Below are positions 18,808 through 28,343 of a stretch of DNA of 34,676 bases, in pieces. This DNA comes from Selenomonadales bacterium OttesenSCG-928-I06 (GTDB lineage Bacteria; Bacillota; Negativicutes; Sporomusales; Sporomusaceae). A model generated the notes under the pieces. The model worked only from the letters and a program-made list of their open reading frames with translations. It made no database searches and was not told the origin of the DNA. The DNA is taken from NCBI GenBank assembly GCA_030266395.1, contig JAJDHX010000012.1, forward strand, positions 1 to 34,676, given 5' to 3'. Made by a program: the position numbers and the translations under genes. Within the stretch, counting starts at the first letter, position 1, and the number at the start of each line of letters is the position of its first letter.

Positions 18808-20214
18808 ATGAAAAAATATGATGTTATCATAGTTGGAGCAGGTCCTGCCGGTATTTTTACAGCTTTGGAACTTGTAGAGAAAAGTGCAAAAGTTTTAATA
18901 GTGGAAAAAGGCAGAGACATAAGTAAACGTCATTGTTATTCTGCTGCCAATAAAACTGCTTGTATTAATTGTAAACCTTGCGACATAGTTTGCGGTTGGG
19001 GTGGAGCAGGGGCTTTTAGTGATGGCAAACTTACTTTAACGACAGAGTTTGGTGGGATGCTGGATACATACCTTGATAATACAGAGCTCACAGAGCTTAT
19101 TGATTATATAGATTCTATTTATTTGAAATTTGGGGCAACGCCAATTGTTTATGGTTTGGAGAATCAAGAATTGATTCGTGATTTGCAGCAAAAAGCTGCT
19201 GCTGCTGATTTAAAGTTTATTCCTGCTCAAATTCGTCATTTAGGAACAGAAAAATGTGGCGAAATTTTAGGCAGAATGTATAGCTATTTAAAAGAAAAAT
19301 GCGAAATATTAACTTTAACTCAAGTTGAAAAAATATTAACTAATCAAAATGATAAAAAAATACCTTTGGAAGAAATAGAATATAAAGGTATTCAACTTGC
19401 TGACGGGACTGTTATAGAAAGTGACTATCTGGTAGTTGCTCCAGGCAGAGAAGGTTCTGAATGGTTTGCAAAAGAAACCAGTAAATTAGGGCTTGCTTCT
19501 GAAACAAATCCTGTAGATATTGGAGTAAGAGTAGAGGTTCCTGCTGTTATTACAGAAAAAATAACAGAAGCTGTTTATGAGTCTAAACTTATTTATTATA
19601 CAAAATCATTTGATGATAGAGTAAGAACATTTTGTATGAATCCTTATGGTGTTGTTTCAACAGAAAACAATGCAGGTCTTATAACTGTTAATGGTCACAG
19701 CTATTTAGAACAAAGAACACAAAACACAAATTTTGCTCTTTTGGTTTCTAAGAGTTTCACAGAACCTTTTAAAGAGCCGATTACATATGGTAAATCAATT
19801 GCTAAATTGGCAAATCTTTTGGGCGGCGGAGTAATTGTTCAAAGATTGGGTGATTTAAAAGACGGCAGACGTTCTACTGTGGAACGGATAAAAAGAGGGT
19901 TGGTTGACCCTACTTTAAAAGATGCTACTCCTGGAGATTTAAGTCTTGTTTTGCCGTATAGACATTTGCTTGCTATAGAAGAAATGCTTGATGCCCTTGA
20001 TGTGATTATTCCGGGTGTTAATTCTAGACATACACTTTTATATGGAGTTGAAGCTAAGTTTTATTCATCCAGACCACGTCTTACCAATAAACTGGAAACT
20101 CAAATTAAAAACATTTTTGCTATAGGAGACGGAGCTGGAGTTACACGTGGTCTTGCACAGGCTTCGTGCACAGGTGTTATTGTAGGTAGAGAGATTTTAA
20201 ATAGAAATGTTTAG
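18808..20214 (+). CDS. NAD(P)/FAD-dependent oxidoreductase (COG2509-type uncharacterised FAD dehydrogenase)
   Basis: DVIIVGAGPAGIFTALEL Rossmann motif, CGWGGAGAFSDGKLTLT, C-terminal IFAIGDGAGVTRGLAQASCTGVIVGREI. Confidence 0.88.
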   Translation: MKKYDVIIVGAGPAGIFTALELVEKSAKVLIVEKGRDISKRHCYSAANKTACINCKPCDIVCGWGGAGAFSDGKLTLTTEFGGMLDTYLDNTELTELIDYIDSIYLKFGATPIVYGLENQELIRDLQQKAAAADLKFIPAQIRHLGTEKCGEILGRMYSYLKEKCEILTLTQVEKILTNQNDKKIPLEEIEYKGIQLADGTVIESDYLVVAPGREGSEWFAKETSKLGLASETNPVDIGVRVEVPAVITEKITEAVYESKLIYYTKSFDDRVRTFCMNPYGVVSTENNAGLITVNGHSYLEQRTQNTNFALLVSKSFTEPFKEPITYGKSIAKLANLLGGGVIVQRLGDLKDGRRSTVERIKRGLVDPTLKDATPGDLSLVLPYRHLLAIEEMLDALDVIIPGVNSRHTLLYGVEAKFYSSRPRLTNKLETQIKNIFAIGDGAGVTRGLAQASCTGVIVGREILNRNV

Positions 20215-20283
20215 CTTGAAATTACTAATTTTATTTTAGTATTTAATAAAAGATATAAGCGAACAAAGGGGAAAGATTTATTA

Positions 20284-21576
20284 ATGATTGAAAGATATAC
20301 TTACCCGGAAATGGGCAAAATATGGACAGAAGAAAATGAATTCCGCACAATGCTTGCTATAGAAGTTGCAGCTTGTGAAGCTATGGCAAAGTTAGGGCAA
20401 ATTCCAGAGGAAGCATTAAAAGAAATTCAAGAAAAAGCAGATTTCAAGATAGAAAGAATTAGAGAAATTGAAAAAGAAACTAAACATGACATCTTAGCTT
20501 TTTTAACTGCTGTGGCTGAAAATGTAGGAGATTCATCTAAATATATTCATATGGGACTTACTTCAAGTGATGTTAAAGACTGTGCACTTGCTGTGATGAT
20601 GAAACAGGCTGCAGAAATAATAATAGAAGATTTAGAAAAACTGGAAGCAGTTTTAAGAAGACGTGCTAAAGAACATAAATATACTGCTATGATTGGGCGT
20701 ACTCACGGTATACATGCAGAACCACTTACTTTGGGATTAAAGTTTGCTTTGTGGCTTGATGAAATTAGCCGTGATATTGAAAGAATGAAAAGAGCTAAAG
20801 AGACTGTTGCTGTAGGTAAAATTTCAGGCGCAGTTGGTACATATGCTAATATAGACCCTGAAATTGAAAAATATGTTTGCGAAAAAATGGGAATAAAAAG
20901 AGCTCGTCTAGCAACCCAAGTAATACAAAGAGATCGTCATGCAGAGTTATTGACAACTATAGCTATAGTTGGCGGTACACTTGATAAAATGGCAACTGAA
21001 ATAAGAAATTTACAAAGAACAGACATCAGAGAAGTGGAAGAGTATTTCCATCCAGGACAAAAAGGTTCTTCTGCAATGCCTCATAAAAGAAATCCAATTA
21101 CTTGTGAAAGAGTAAGTGGTTTATCAAGACTTTTAAGAGGGAATTGTCTGGCAGTATTAGAAAATATGGCTTTATGGCATGAAAGAGATATAACTCATTC
21201 TTCAGTAGAGAGAGTTATTTTGCCTGATAGTACTATTACTCTTGACTATATGCTCAAAAATTTTACTAATATAATAGACAAGCTTTTGGTATATCCTGAA
21301 GCTATGAAACAAAATATTGAAAAAACAGGCGGTCTTATATTTAGTCAAAGAATTCTTTTAGCATTGGTTGATAAAGGTGCTTTAAGAGAAGAAGCCTATA
21401 AATATGTGCAAAGAAATGCAATGTCCAGATGGCTTGAAGGTGCCGATTTTAAAACTAACGTCTTGCAAGATGCTGATATAAGAAAATATTTATCTACAGA
21501 AGAAATAGAAGAATGTTTTAATTATTCGTATCATTTAAGACATGTGGATATGATTATGGCAAGGTTTGGGCTGTAA
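20284..21576 (+). CDS. purB: Adenylosuccinate lyase
   Basis: MIGRTHGIHAEPLTLGLKFALW, signature GSSAMPHKRNPITCERVSGLSR. Confidence 0.97.
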   Translation: MIERYTYPEMGKIWTEENEFRTMLAIEVAACEAMAKLGQIPEEALKEIQEKADFKIERIREIEKETKHDILAFLTAVAENVGDSSKYIHMGLTSSDVKDCALAVMMKQAAEIIIEDLEKLEAVLRRRAKEHKYTAMIGRTHGIHAEPLTLGLKFALWLDEISRDIERMKRAKETVAVGKISGAVGTYANIDPEIEKYVCEKMGIKRARLATQVIQRDRHAELLTTIAIVGGTLDKMATEIRNLQRTDIREVEEYFHPGQKGSSAMPHKRNPITCERVSGLSRLLRGNCLAVLENMALWHERDITHSSVERVILPDSTITLDYMLKNFTNIIDKLLVYPEAMKQNIEKTGGLIFSQRILLALVDKGALREEAYKYVQRNAMSRWLEGADFKTNVLQDADIRKYLSTEEIEECFNYSYHLRHVDMIMARFGL

Positions 21577-21606
21577 GTTCTAAAATAGAAAACAGAGCAA
21601 AATTAA

Positions 21607-22014
21607 ATGAATTGGGAGTTTTTTATGAGAAAATTTAAATTTGAGAGGTTATTGCAAGTACTTCTTGCTTTGTGTTTGATTGTTGGTGTGTATTATGTGT
21701 GGGATGAGTATATTAGAGAGCCTATTCATTTAAAAACAAGTATTGAATCACCAGATAATAAATTTATGGCTTATATTTATGAGAAAAAGGGTGGCACCCC
21801 TACTTATCATTTATCTATTATAGAAAAAGAGCAAAGATTAGGAAATCGTGACGGTAATGCTGTTATTTCTTATCGTGAATTTGAAGTCGAATGGGTGAAA
21901 CCTGGAGAAGTTAAAGTCACATTTTTTACTGAACCAGATCAAAAAGAAATGATTAAAAACATGGACGAAATTAGAGATGTTACTGTAACTTATTCAAATT
22001 TACCTCCTAAATAG
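21607..22014 (+). CDS. Hypothetical protein with one N-terminal TM segment (possibly DUF5412-like)
   Basis: LLQVLLALCLIVGVYYVW hydrophobic segment then SPDNKFMAYIYEKKGGTPTYHLSI; start may be ATG 21625. Confidence 0.6.
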   Translation: MNWEFFMRKFKFERLLQVLLALCLIVGVYYVWDEYIREPIHLKTSIESPDNKFMAYIYEKKGGTPTYHLSIIEKEQRLGNRDGNAVISYREFEVEWVKPGEVKVTFFTEPDQKEMIKNMDEIRDVTVTYSNLPPK

Positions 22015-22043
22015 ATTATTATAACAAACAAAAATTTTATAAT

Positions 22044-22082
22044 AAAAACCTCACCAATTTTAATAACTGGTGAGGTTTTTTA
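22044..22082 (+). terminator. Rho-independent terminator
   Basis: AAAAACCTCACCA-attttaataac-TGGTGAGGTTTTTT. Confidence 0.9.
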
Positions 22083-22131
22083 AAACAAATCACTATTTGT
22101 TGCATCTTTAGGACACATTTTTTAGCTTCTC

Positions 22132-22509
22132 TTATAATTTCAATTTATCTAAAGCGTCTTCTACACCTTCGACATTTTTGTAATATTTATGATAAGTTTC
22201 TCGGGCATTTAAGGGCTTGTCTGGTTTTGTAAATCTAGCACATTCCCAATCAATTATAGCTTCTTTTAAATTTTTGATTTTATTATTTCTTTCATGATGA
22301 GAAGAGATATGCCTGTGAATATTGCTTACCGCATTTTTGGGAATAAAAATAGCGTACATAATGATTTTATCCAAATCATGAAGATAACCAGATAAAGTAT
22401 TTTTACCTGTAAGTTCTTTTTCAACTTTTAAATATGCTTTTTTATGTTGCCAAGTATAATTTATTCTTGACTTATAATCTTTAAGAAAATCTTTAAATTT
22501 ATTAGACAT
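22132..22509 (-). CDS. Hypothetical protein with HD-like His/Asp motif (DUF5662-like?)
   Basis: YLHDLDKIIMYAIFIPKNAVSNIHRHISSHHERNN; plausible coding ORF, family call tentative. Confidence 0.5.
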   Translation of the reverse strand: MSNKFKDFLKDYKSRINYTWQHKKAYLKVEKELTGKNTLSGYLHDLDKIIMYAIFIPKNAVSNIHRHISSHHERNNKIKNLKEAIIDWECARFTKPDKPLNARETYHKYYKNVEGVEDALDKLKL

Positions 22510-22723
22510 TGATATCTCCGATATTTAGCTAAGACTTGTTTTTATTTTATCTGATTTTTAAAAGTTTGCCAAGATTGATTTCTAAGTGTTAAAATCAACG
22601 TAAATTTTTTTTATAATCTATTGATTTTCTATTAATTAAAAGATATAATGCGAGATAAGTTTAAATAGATATGGTCAAGCATTGTGTAATTTTAATTAAA
22701 TTTTTAGGGGGTCAAAAATTAAG

Positions 22724-23584
22724 ATGGAACTTTGGATCCAGGAAAATCAAACAGAAAATTTAGCTCTTAAAGCAAGAGTAAAAGAAACTCTTTTTACTAA
22801 AAAATCAATTTATCAGGAAATTGGTATCTTTGATACAGAAGAGTTTGGCAGAATGCTTGTTCTGGATGGTGTTTTTCAAACATCTGAATTTGAAGAATTT
22901 GTTTATCATGAGATGATAGTACATGTGCCTTTTTATACTCATAAAAATCCTGAGAGAGTTTTAATCATTGGGGGCGGTGATGGAGGCAGTGCTAGAGAAG
23001 CTCTTAGACATAAAGATGTAAAAGAAGTTAGAATGGTAGAAATAGATGGTGATGTTGTAGAAGCTTGTAAAAAATATTTGAAGCAAAATAGTATTCAATT
23101 GATAGAAGAAGATAAAGAACCGCGTTTTACGCTTGAAATAGGCGATGGCATTAAACATGTGGAAGAGACAGAGAATTATTATGATATCATAATTGTAGAC
23201 TGCTCTGATCCTATTGGTCCGGGTGAAGGACTTTTTACTAAAAAGTTTTATCAAAATGTTTTAAGAGCTTTAAGAGAAGACGGTATTTTTGTTCAACAAA
23301 CAGAATCTCCTTTTTATCATCAAGAACTGCTTAAAAGAGTTTATAAAGATGTTTCAACTTCTTTTAACTATGCAAATGTATTTCTTGCTAATATTCCTAT
23401 TTATCCAGGCGGACTTCATACATTTACTATAGGTTCTAAAAAATATGATCCATTAAAATTTGAAGAAATTTTACCTAGAGTTAAAGAAGATTTAAAATAT
23501 CAATATTATAATAAAGACATTCATAAAGCAGCATTTGCTTTGCCGCAGTTTTTTAAAGAAATATTAGATAGTGCGGCTAAATAA
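22724..23584 (+). CDS. speE: Polyamine aminopropyltransferase (spermidine synthase)
   Basis: VLIIGGGDGGSAREALRH, VEIDGDVVEACKKYL, IIVDCSDPIGPGEGLFTKKFY, IPIYPGGLHTFTIGSK. Confidence 0.96.
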   Translation: MELWIQENQTENLALKARVKETLFTKKSIYQEIGIFDTEEFGRMLVLDGVFQTSEFEEFVYHEMIVHVPFYTHKNPERVLIIGGGDGGSAREALRHKDVKEVRMVEIDGDVVEACKKYLKQNSIQLIEEDKEPRFTLEIGDGIKHVEETENYYDIIIVDCSDPIGPGEGLFTKKFYQNVLRALREDGIFVQQTESPFYHQELLKRVYKDVSTSFNYANVFLANIPIYPGGLHTFTIGSKKYDPLKFEEILPRVKEDLKYQYYNKDIHKAAFALPQFFKEILDSAAK

Positions 23585-23665
23585 AATTAAAGCTAAGATA
23601 AATCAGTCTGCATGATGCACTGAGAAATAAGATTTTTAATATTATTTTTAGGAAGGGAAATTTAA

Positions 23666-24496
23666 ATGAAACTTGTCCGTTTTGCCCAATTACAACTTTC
23701 TGTCGTTGAAGAGAAGATGAAAAATGTTGAAATTGCAGTTTCATTTTTAGATGTTGTTTCCCGAGAAAATGTGGATATTGTAACTTTGCCAGAAATGTTT
23801 TGCTGTCCATATCAAAAGGAAAATTTTCCGGTTTATGCAGAACCGGAAGGCGGGGAGGTATGGACTGCTTGCTCTGAATTGGCTAAAAAGTATAAAGTTT
23901 ATTTATCAGCTGGGTCAATACCAGAGCTTGATGATAAAGGACAAGTGTTTAATACAGCCTATGTTTTTGACCGTGCAGGACAGCAAATAGGCAAACATCG
24001 TAAAATGCACCTTTTTGATATAAATGTGCGAGGTGGTCAGCAATTTAAAGAGTCAGACATGCTAACAGCCGGAAATTCCGTTACAGTATTTGATACTGAA
24101 TTTGGAAAAATGGGACTTTGTGTTTGCTATGATTTTCGATTTCCAGAGCTAGCTAGGTTAATGGTTTTACAAGGAGCAGAGATAATTTTAGTTCCAGGTG
24201 CCTTCAATATGACAACAGGTCCAATCCATTGGGAACTTTTGTTTCGTTCACGGGCGGTGGATAATCAAGTATTTACTTTCGGAACAGCACCAGCACGAGA
24301 TGGCTGTTCACAGTATGTATCATGGGGTCATAGTATTGCCGTTGATCCGTGGGGTAATGTCATTTCTCACATGGACGAAAAAGAGGGATATACAATTACT
24401 GAAATTGATTTGGAAATCGTGAGTCGAATTAGAAATCAGCTTCCATTACTTAATCAAAGACGAACTGATATATATACGTTGACGGAAATCAAATAA
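23666..24496 (+). CDS. Carbon-nitrogen hydrolase (nitrilase superfamily; omega-amidase-like)
   Basis: Glu-Lys-Cys triad regions LPEMFCCPYQ, KHRKMHLFDI, GLCVCYDFRFPELARL. Confidence 0.92.
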   Translation: MKLVRFAQLQLSVVEEKMKNVEIAVSFLDVVSRENVDIVTLPEMFCCPYQKENFPVYAEPEGGEVWTACSELAKKYKVYLSAGSIPELDDKGQVFNTAYVFDRAGQQIGKHRKMHLFDINVRGGQQFKESDMLTAGNSVTVFDTEFGKMGLCVCYDFRFPELARLMVLQGAEIILVPGAFNMTTGPIHWELLFRSRAVDNQVFTFGTAPARDGCSQYVSWGHSIAVDPWGNVISHMDEKEGYTITEIDLEIVSRIRNQLPLLNQRRTDIYTLTEIK

Positions 24497-24620
24497 ATTT
24501 GCTAGTCTTGTAAGTGAAGCCAGGAAATTCAATTTAGGTCTTTATGTATCAGTTAAACTCCACAACTTCCAAGATCTTGTAAACTAAGAACAATTTATTA
24601 AATAAATAATAGATATTAAA

Positions 24621-24668
24621 AAGGCTTGATTTAAGTGCTTAAGTTCATTTAGACTAAATCTTTTTTAA
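24621..24668 (+). terminator. Probable terminator downstream of nitrilase
   Basis: GATTTAAGT ... ACTAAATC followed by TTTTTT. Confidence 0.5.
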
Positions 24669-24689
24669 TTTATTGTCATAAGATATTTA

Positions 24690-24717
24690 TTGCAAAAAAA
24701 GAAAAAAATGGTATAAT
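24690..24717 (+). promoter_or_regulatory. Predicted promoter for 24778 gene
   Basis: TTGCAA-N16-TATAAT. Confidence 0.5.
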
Positions 24718-24777
24718 TAAAATATGTAAAACTATTATACTATATACATAAATATATGCACTATGAAAGGATGATTT

Positions 24778-25038
24778 ATGATGATTAGTTGTTCTACTAT
24801 TATGGCTATAGTTCAAAAAAATAGAGTTGAGACTTCTACCAAAGTTCAAGAAGTTTTAACTAAGTATGGTTGCAATATAAGAGTGAGATTAGGTCTTCAT
24901 GATTCAGCTATAGACAGCTGTTCTAATAGCGGACTTATTTTGCTTCAAATTTGTACCGAAGACAAAGATGTTGTAAAAGAGATGGAAAAAGCTCTGCAAG
25001 CAATACCAGATGTTATTGTTAAGTATATGGAAATATAA
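24778..25038 (+). CDS. Small ACT/ferredoxin-like fold protein resembling TM1266-type 'iron-only hydrogenase system regulator'
   Basis: 86 aa: MAIVQKNRVETSTKVQEVLTKYGCNIRVRLGLHD...SGLILLQICTEDKDVVKEMEKALQAIPDVIVKYMEI. Confidence 0.55.
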   Translation: MMISCSTIMAIVQKNRVETSTKVQEVLTKYGCNIRVRLGLHDSAIDSCSNSGLILLQICTEDKDVVKEMEKALQAIPDVIVKYMEI

Positions 25039-25059
25039 AATAATAAAGTTTTTAAATAT

Positions 25060-25091
25060 AAAAAACCAAAGTCTATGACTTTGGTTTTTTT
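25060..25091. terminator. Bidirectional terminator between convergent genes
   Basis: AAAAAACCAAAGTC-tat-GACTTTGGTTTTTT. Confidence 0.92.
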
Positions 25092-25098
25092 AGTTTAT

Positions 25099-27990
25099 TT
25101 AGAATGAAAGTCTCCAGCCAGCATATATTTTCCAGGGTTCAGTGAATTTACCACCTTGGGCACGTTCTACACTTAGGTAGATATTATTTCGATCATTAAT
25201 TTGTGATGTATAGCCAACACCATATACCCACCAGTTGTCGCCAAAGCTTTCTGGTATGTCCATGTTGTTTGCAACAATGTTTACATCTCCATCAAATTCT
25301 TTTTCATAAGAAGCTTTTAAATATAAATTAGTCTTCTTTGTTTCATAACCGATTCTAAAGCCTATTCTGCCAAGTGATGATGTGAAACTGTCTACGCCAA
25401 TTTTAAGTCCGTTTGATGCGTGGAAGTTTCCGCCATCTTGGTGTGTATAACTGTATTGAATTTGTGGTTCAACATACCATGCTTCGCCTTGTTCGTTTTG
25501 TTTGAATTTAAAGCGTTTGCCAAGTTCAATTGAAAAGCCCATACCACCAGTACTTACATTGTCACCTGTTACACGGTCACCTACTGTATCAAGCACATTA
25601 AATTTATTTTTCAGCCACATATATTTAAGTAATGCATCAGCATAGAAACCGTTATCTTGGATATAAGTTGTATATAAGCCAACTGTTTTGGAGTCTATAT
25701 CACTATTGCCGCCTGTGCCACTTTTATCCATGCTGTAATTGATATCGCCTTTGCTGTAGCCTATCATACCGCCTATATAAGTGGTACCTTTTTTATTTGT
25801 TTTTATTTTTCTGTCATAACCCATTTGCATACCACTGTAATCCATGTCAAAGCCTCTGACAAAACTTCTGCTGTTAGACTCCATTTGACCGCCATAGCCT
25901 CTGAACCAAAAACCGGCAGCACTTGGGGTATCACGTAAATCGCCTAGTCTTTGAACAAGAGTTTGTGTTTCTGCATAAGAAAGAAGGTAGGCACCCATGA
26001 ATGTGTTGACAGCTGCACTTGCTATAGGACCTGACTTGCCGGTACCATATAGTTCCCAGTTATTTTGGTTGTCTTCTGTACGTCTAAGTCCATACAACCA
26101 TGCACCTATTTCAACATTGTCATTTAATACCTTGAAATCACCATTACCATCACCTGTTTCTACAACAGTAAGTGTTTCTGTTCCATCTGTTTCTGCGCTA
26201 CCTTGATTGTGAATAGATAAAATATGGTAGCCATCTGTGGTTTCAGTAATAATTTTGTCTCCAGTTCCGGCAATGATGTCTGTTTTTAAAGCAAAGTATC
26301 CGTTTGTTGCGTTGCTTGCAGGATTTGCTGTAGATAAATTTTTAATATTTACAGTTGTGCCAAGTTCTGCACTTGTTAAATCTACAGTAGCATTATTAAG
26401 AGTTAAATGTGTAAGAGTGGAATTTCCTGTTACATTCCAAAGTGATTTTGTCATATCAAGAGACAGTGTGGCAGAAGTGCCGGAGAAAGAGGTTTTGCCT
26501 GTAAAAATTGAATTTTCCTCAAACTCAAGGTCAATTACTCCTGTTGATGTTACATTCATATTACCAGTAATATCATAAACTGCTTTACCAGAAACTGTGC
26601 CTTGTTGTCCAGCCGTAATTGCATAAGCATTTTTACTTGAATCAACAGATATGGCTACTGTTCCACTTAAGTTTACTTCACCATTTCTTGTTACTTGGAT
26701 ACCATGTGCATTTTGTCCGCTTGTTATGATGCTAATTCCATTTACATTTATTATGCCTTTTTCTGGAGCTGATGAAAGTACGCCATTACCAGCATTAAGA
26801 CCAATGCCAGAAGTACCTCCAGTTGTGATACTTGTATTTGTAAGGTTTACAGTGCCGCCTCTTGTAGCATAAACACCGTATGCACTTATACCATCTGTTT
26901 TGATTGAGGAACTATCAGCTAAATTAATAATAGAGTCAGCTCCCAGGGAATATAAACCATAAGCACTTGTACCTTGTGTTTTAATGGTAGACTTTTCGCC
27001 AATATTAATTGTTCCACCAGAAATATAATTACTGCCAGCTATAATTCCTGCTTGTACTGCAGAAGAACTGCTTCCTTGTGTAGCAATAGTACTGCCGGCA
27101 CCTATTTCAATATTAGAATCACCATGCCTGCTCCAGACAGCGTGAGCTTTTTGGCCGACTGTGGAGATATCAGCATTTTTGCCTATAGAAATATTTCCTC
27201 CGTAGAGTACATTGTTATTAAAAACCCAACCAGTTACAACTGCACTGGATCCTTCACCAGAGCCGAGGGATTTAATTTCACTATTATCGCCTATTTTTAT
27301 ATAGCCTTTATAAGGATTATCAAAAGGATTAGCTGAGTTATCTGTAGCAGGATTATACTCACTGCTATTGTACGCGTGCACTGCTATTCTATTTCCGCCA
27401 TTAGTTGTTTGACCGCCGGTTTGAGTGATTTTGGCATAATCACCTATTTCTATTTTGCCGCCAGATGATGCACTGACCACTGCTACAGTTGGTCCGTAAG
27501 TATTGCCTTTTATTTCAGCATTATTTCCTATTGTAACAAGACCGTTGCGATGTGCATCTATTGCTGTACCCTCAGATGAAGTTATTTTACTATTGTCTCC
27601 TAAATGAATTTCAGCTTTATAATTAAAATTATAAGTGTCCGCAGAAATGCTAGTGTTTTTGGAGTTGATTTCTGTTGTTCCCAGATTGACAATACCGTTT
27701 CCTTGAGGGATTGTATAATTGTTGTAGAGATATACTTTAATGCCTATTCCGTCAGTATCTATCTTAAGTGCTCCGCCATTTACTATTCCGCCATTAGGAG
27801 AACCAACTAATATTGCTGGATTGCCAGAGGAAAGTGATGGTACAGAGATTATTGAATCGTCAGTTATAGTATAAGTGCTGCCGTCAGTGACTGATATTGG
27901 ATTTTGAGAAGATGCTGCATAACATGGTGTTGTTGCTATAATGCAGCTTATAGCAAGGTATAAAGATCTTTTTTTAGGGACGATTTTCAT
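25099..27990 (-). CDS. Type Va autotransporter: beta-helical passenger plus C-terminal autotransporter beta-barrel
   Basis: Signal peptide MKIVPKKRSLYLAISCIIATTPCYA; repeated IxIGxxAxIxTxG rungs; barrel WFRGYGGQMESNSRSFVRGFDMDYSGMQMGYDRKI ... WKIYAGWRLSF*. Listed ORF extends to 28023. Confidence 0.92.
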   Translation of the reverse strand: MKIVPKKRSLYLAISCIIATTPCYAASSQNPISVTDGSTYTITDDSIISVPSLSSGNPAILVGSPNGGIVNGGALKIDTDGIGIKVYLYNNYTIPQGNGIVNLGTTEINSKNTSISADTYNFNYKAEIHLGDNSKITSSEGTAIDAHRNGLVTIGNNAEIKGNTYGPTVAVVSASSGGKIEIGDYAKITQTGGQTTNGGNRIAVHAYNSSEYNPATDNSANPFDNPYKGYIKIGDNSEIKSLGSGEGSSAVVTGWVFNNNVLYGGNISIGKNADISTVGQKAHAVWSRHGDSNIEIGAGSTIATQGSSSSAVQAGIIAGSNYISGGTINIGEKSTIKTQGTSAYGLYSLGADSIINLADSSSIKTDGISAYGVYATRGGTVNLTNTSITTGGTSGIGLNAGNGVLSSAPEKGIINVNGISIITSGQNAHGIQVTRNGEVNLSGTVAISVDSSKNAYAITAGQQGTVSGKAVYDITGNMNVTSTGVIDLEFEENSIFTGKTSFSGTSATLSLDMTKSLWNVTGNSTLTHLTLNNATVDLTSAELGTTVNIKNLSTANPASNATNGYFALKTDIIAGTGDKIITETTDGYHILSIHNQGSAETDGTETLTVVETGDGNGDFKVLNDNVEIGAWLYGLRRTEDNQNNWELYGTGKSGPIASAAVNTFMGAYLLSYAETQTLVQRLGDLRDTPSAAGFWFRGYGGQMESNSRSFVRGFDMDYSGMQMGYDRKIKTNKKGTTYIGGMIGYSKGDINYSMDKSGTGGNSDIDSKTVGLYTTYIQDNGFYADALLKYMWLKNKFNVLDTVGDRVTGDNVSTGGMGFSIELGKRFKFKQNEQGEAWYVEPQIQYSYTHQDGGNFHASNGLKIGVDSFTSSLGRIGFRIGYETKKTNLYLKASYEKEFDGDVNIVANNMDIPESFGDNWWVYGVGYTSQINDRNNIYLSVERAQGGKFTEPWKIYAGWRLSF

Positions 27991-28042
27991 TATTATATAT
28001 TTCTCCTTATTTATATTAAACAATATTAATTATTATTTTAAT

Positions 28043-28071
28043 ATTATAACCATAAAGAAATATTATGTAAA
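28043..28071 (-). promoter_or_regulatory. Predicted autotransporter promoter
   Basis: Minus strand TTTACA-N17-TATAAT (plus: ATTATA 28043-28048, TGTAAA 28066-28071). Confidence 0.65.
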
Positions 28072-28093
28072 TAATAATTGATATTATTTACAT
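28065..28093. promoter_or_regulatory. Operator-like perfect palindrome overlapping autotransporter -35
   Basis: ATGTAAATAATA-attga-TATTATTTACAT, 12-bp perfect arms. Confidence 0.6.
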
Positions 28094-28231
28094 AAGGATA
28101 ATACTCTTTATAATTAATGTCAAGTTAAAATATATAGTAAAGAGAAGTAATATTAAAATTATTGTTATTTAACAATAAGAAAACAGTAAATTATTTATGA
28201 TTACCTTTCTAGATAATAGCAGTATCTATAA

Positions 28232-28260
28232 TTGACAAGAAAATGAAAGAAATATATACT
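28232..28260 (+). promoter_or_regulatory. Predicted promoter of DUF362 gene
   Basis: TTGACA-N17-TATACT. Confidence 0.65.
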
Positions 28261-28343
28261 TTGAAACATAAGAATATAATATTTAAGTAGATATTTTCAA
28301 TTTTGTTTAATTTAAAAATAAAGTGAAAAGGAATTTGATAATT

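Noticed and set aside
22132-22509. Considered calling this a phage or toxin protein
   Set aside because: No other mobile or toxin-antitoxin gene nearby; only an HD-like His/Asp motif is visible, so left as hypothetical.
25997-27810. Series of plus-strand ORFs antisense to the autotransporter (25997, 26237, 26651, 26974, 27604)
   Set aside because: Reverse complements of the repetitive passenger; no RBS or recognisable domains.
25700-27900. Considered as a DNA tandem-repeat or CRISPR-like array
   Set aside because: Repetition is at the protein level (degenerate beta-helix rungs) with variable spacing and no conserved DNA repeat; no CRISPR array seen in the window.
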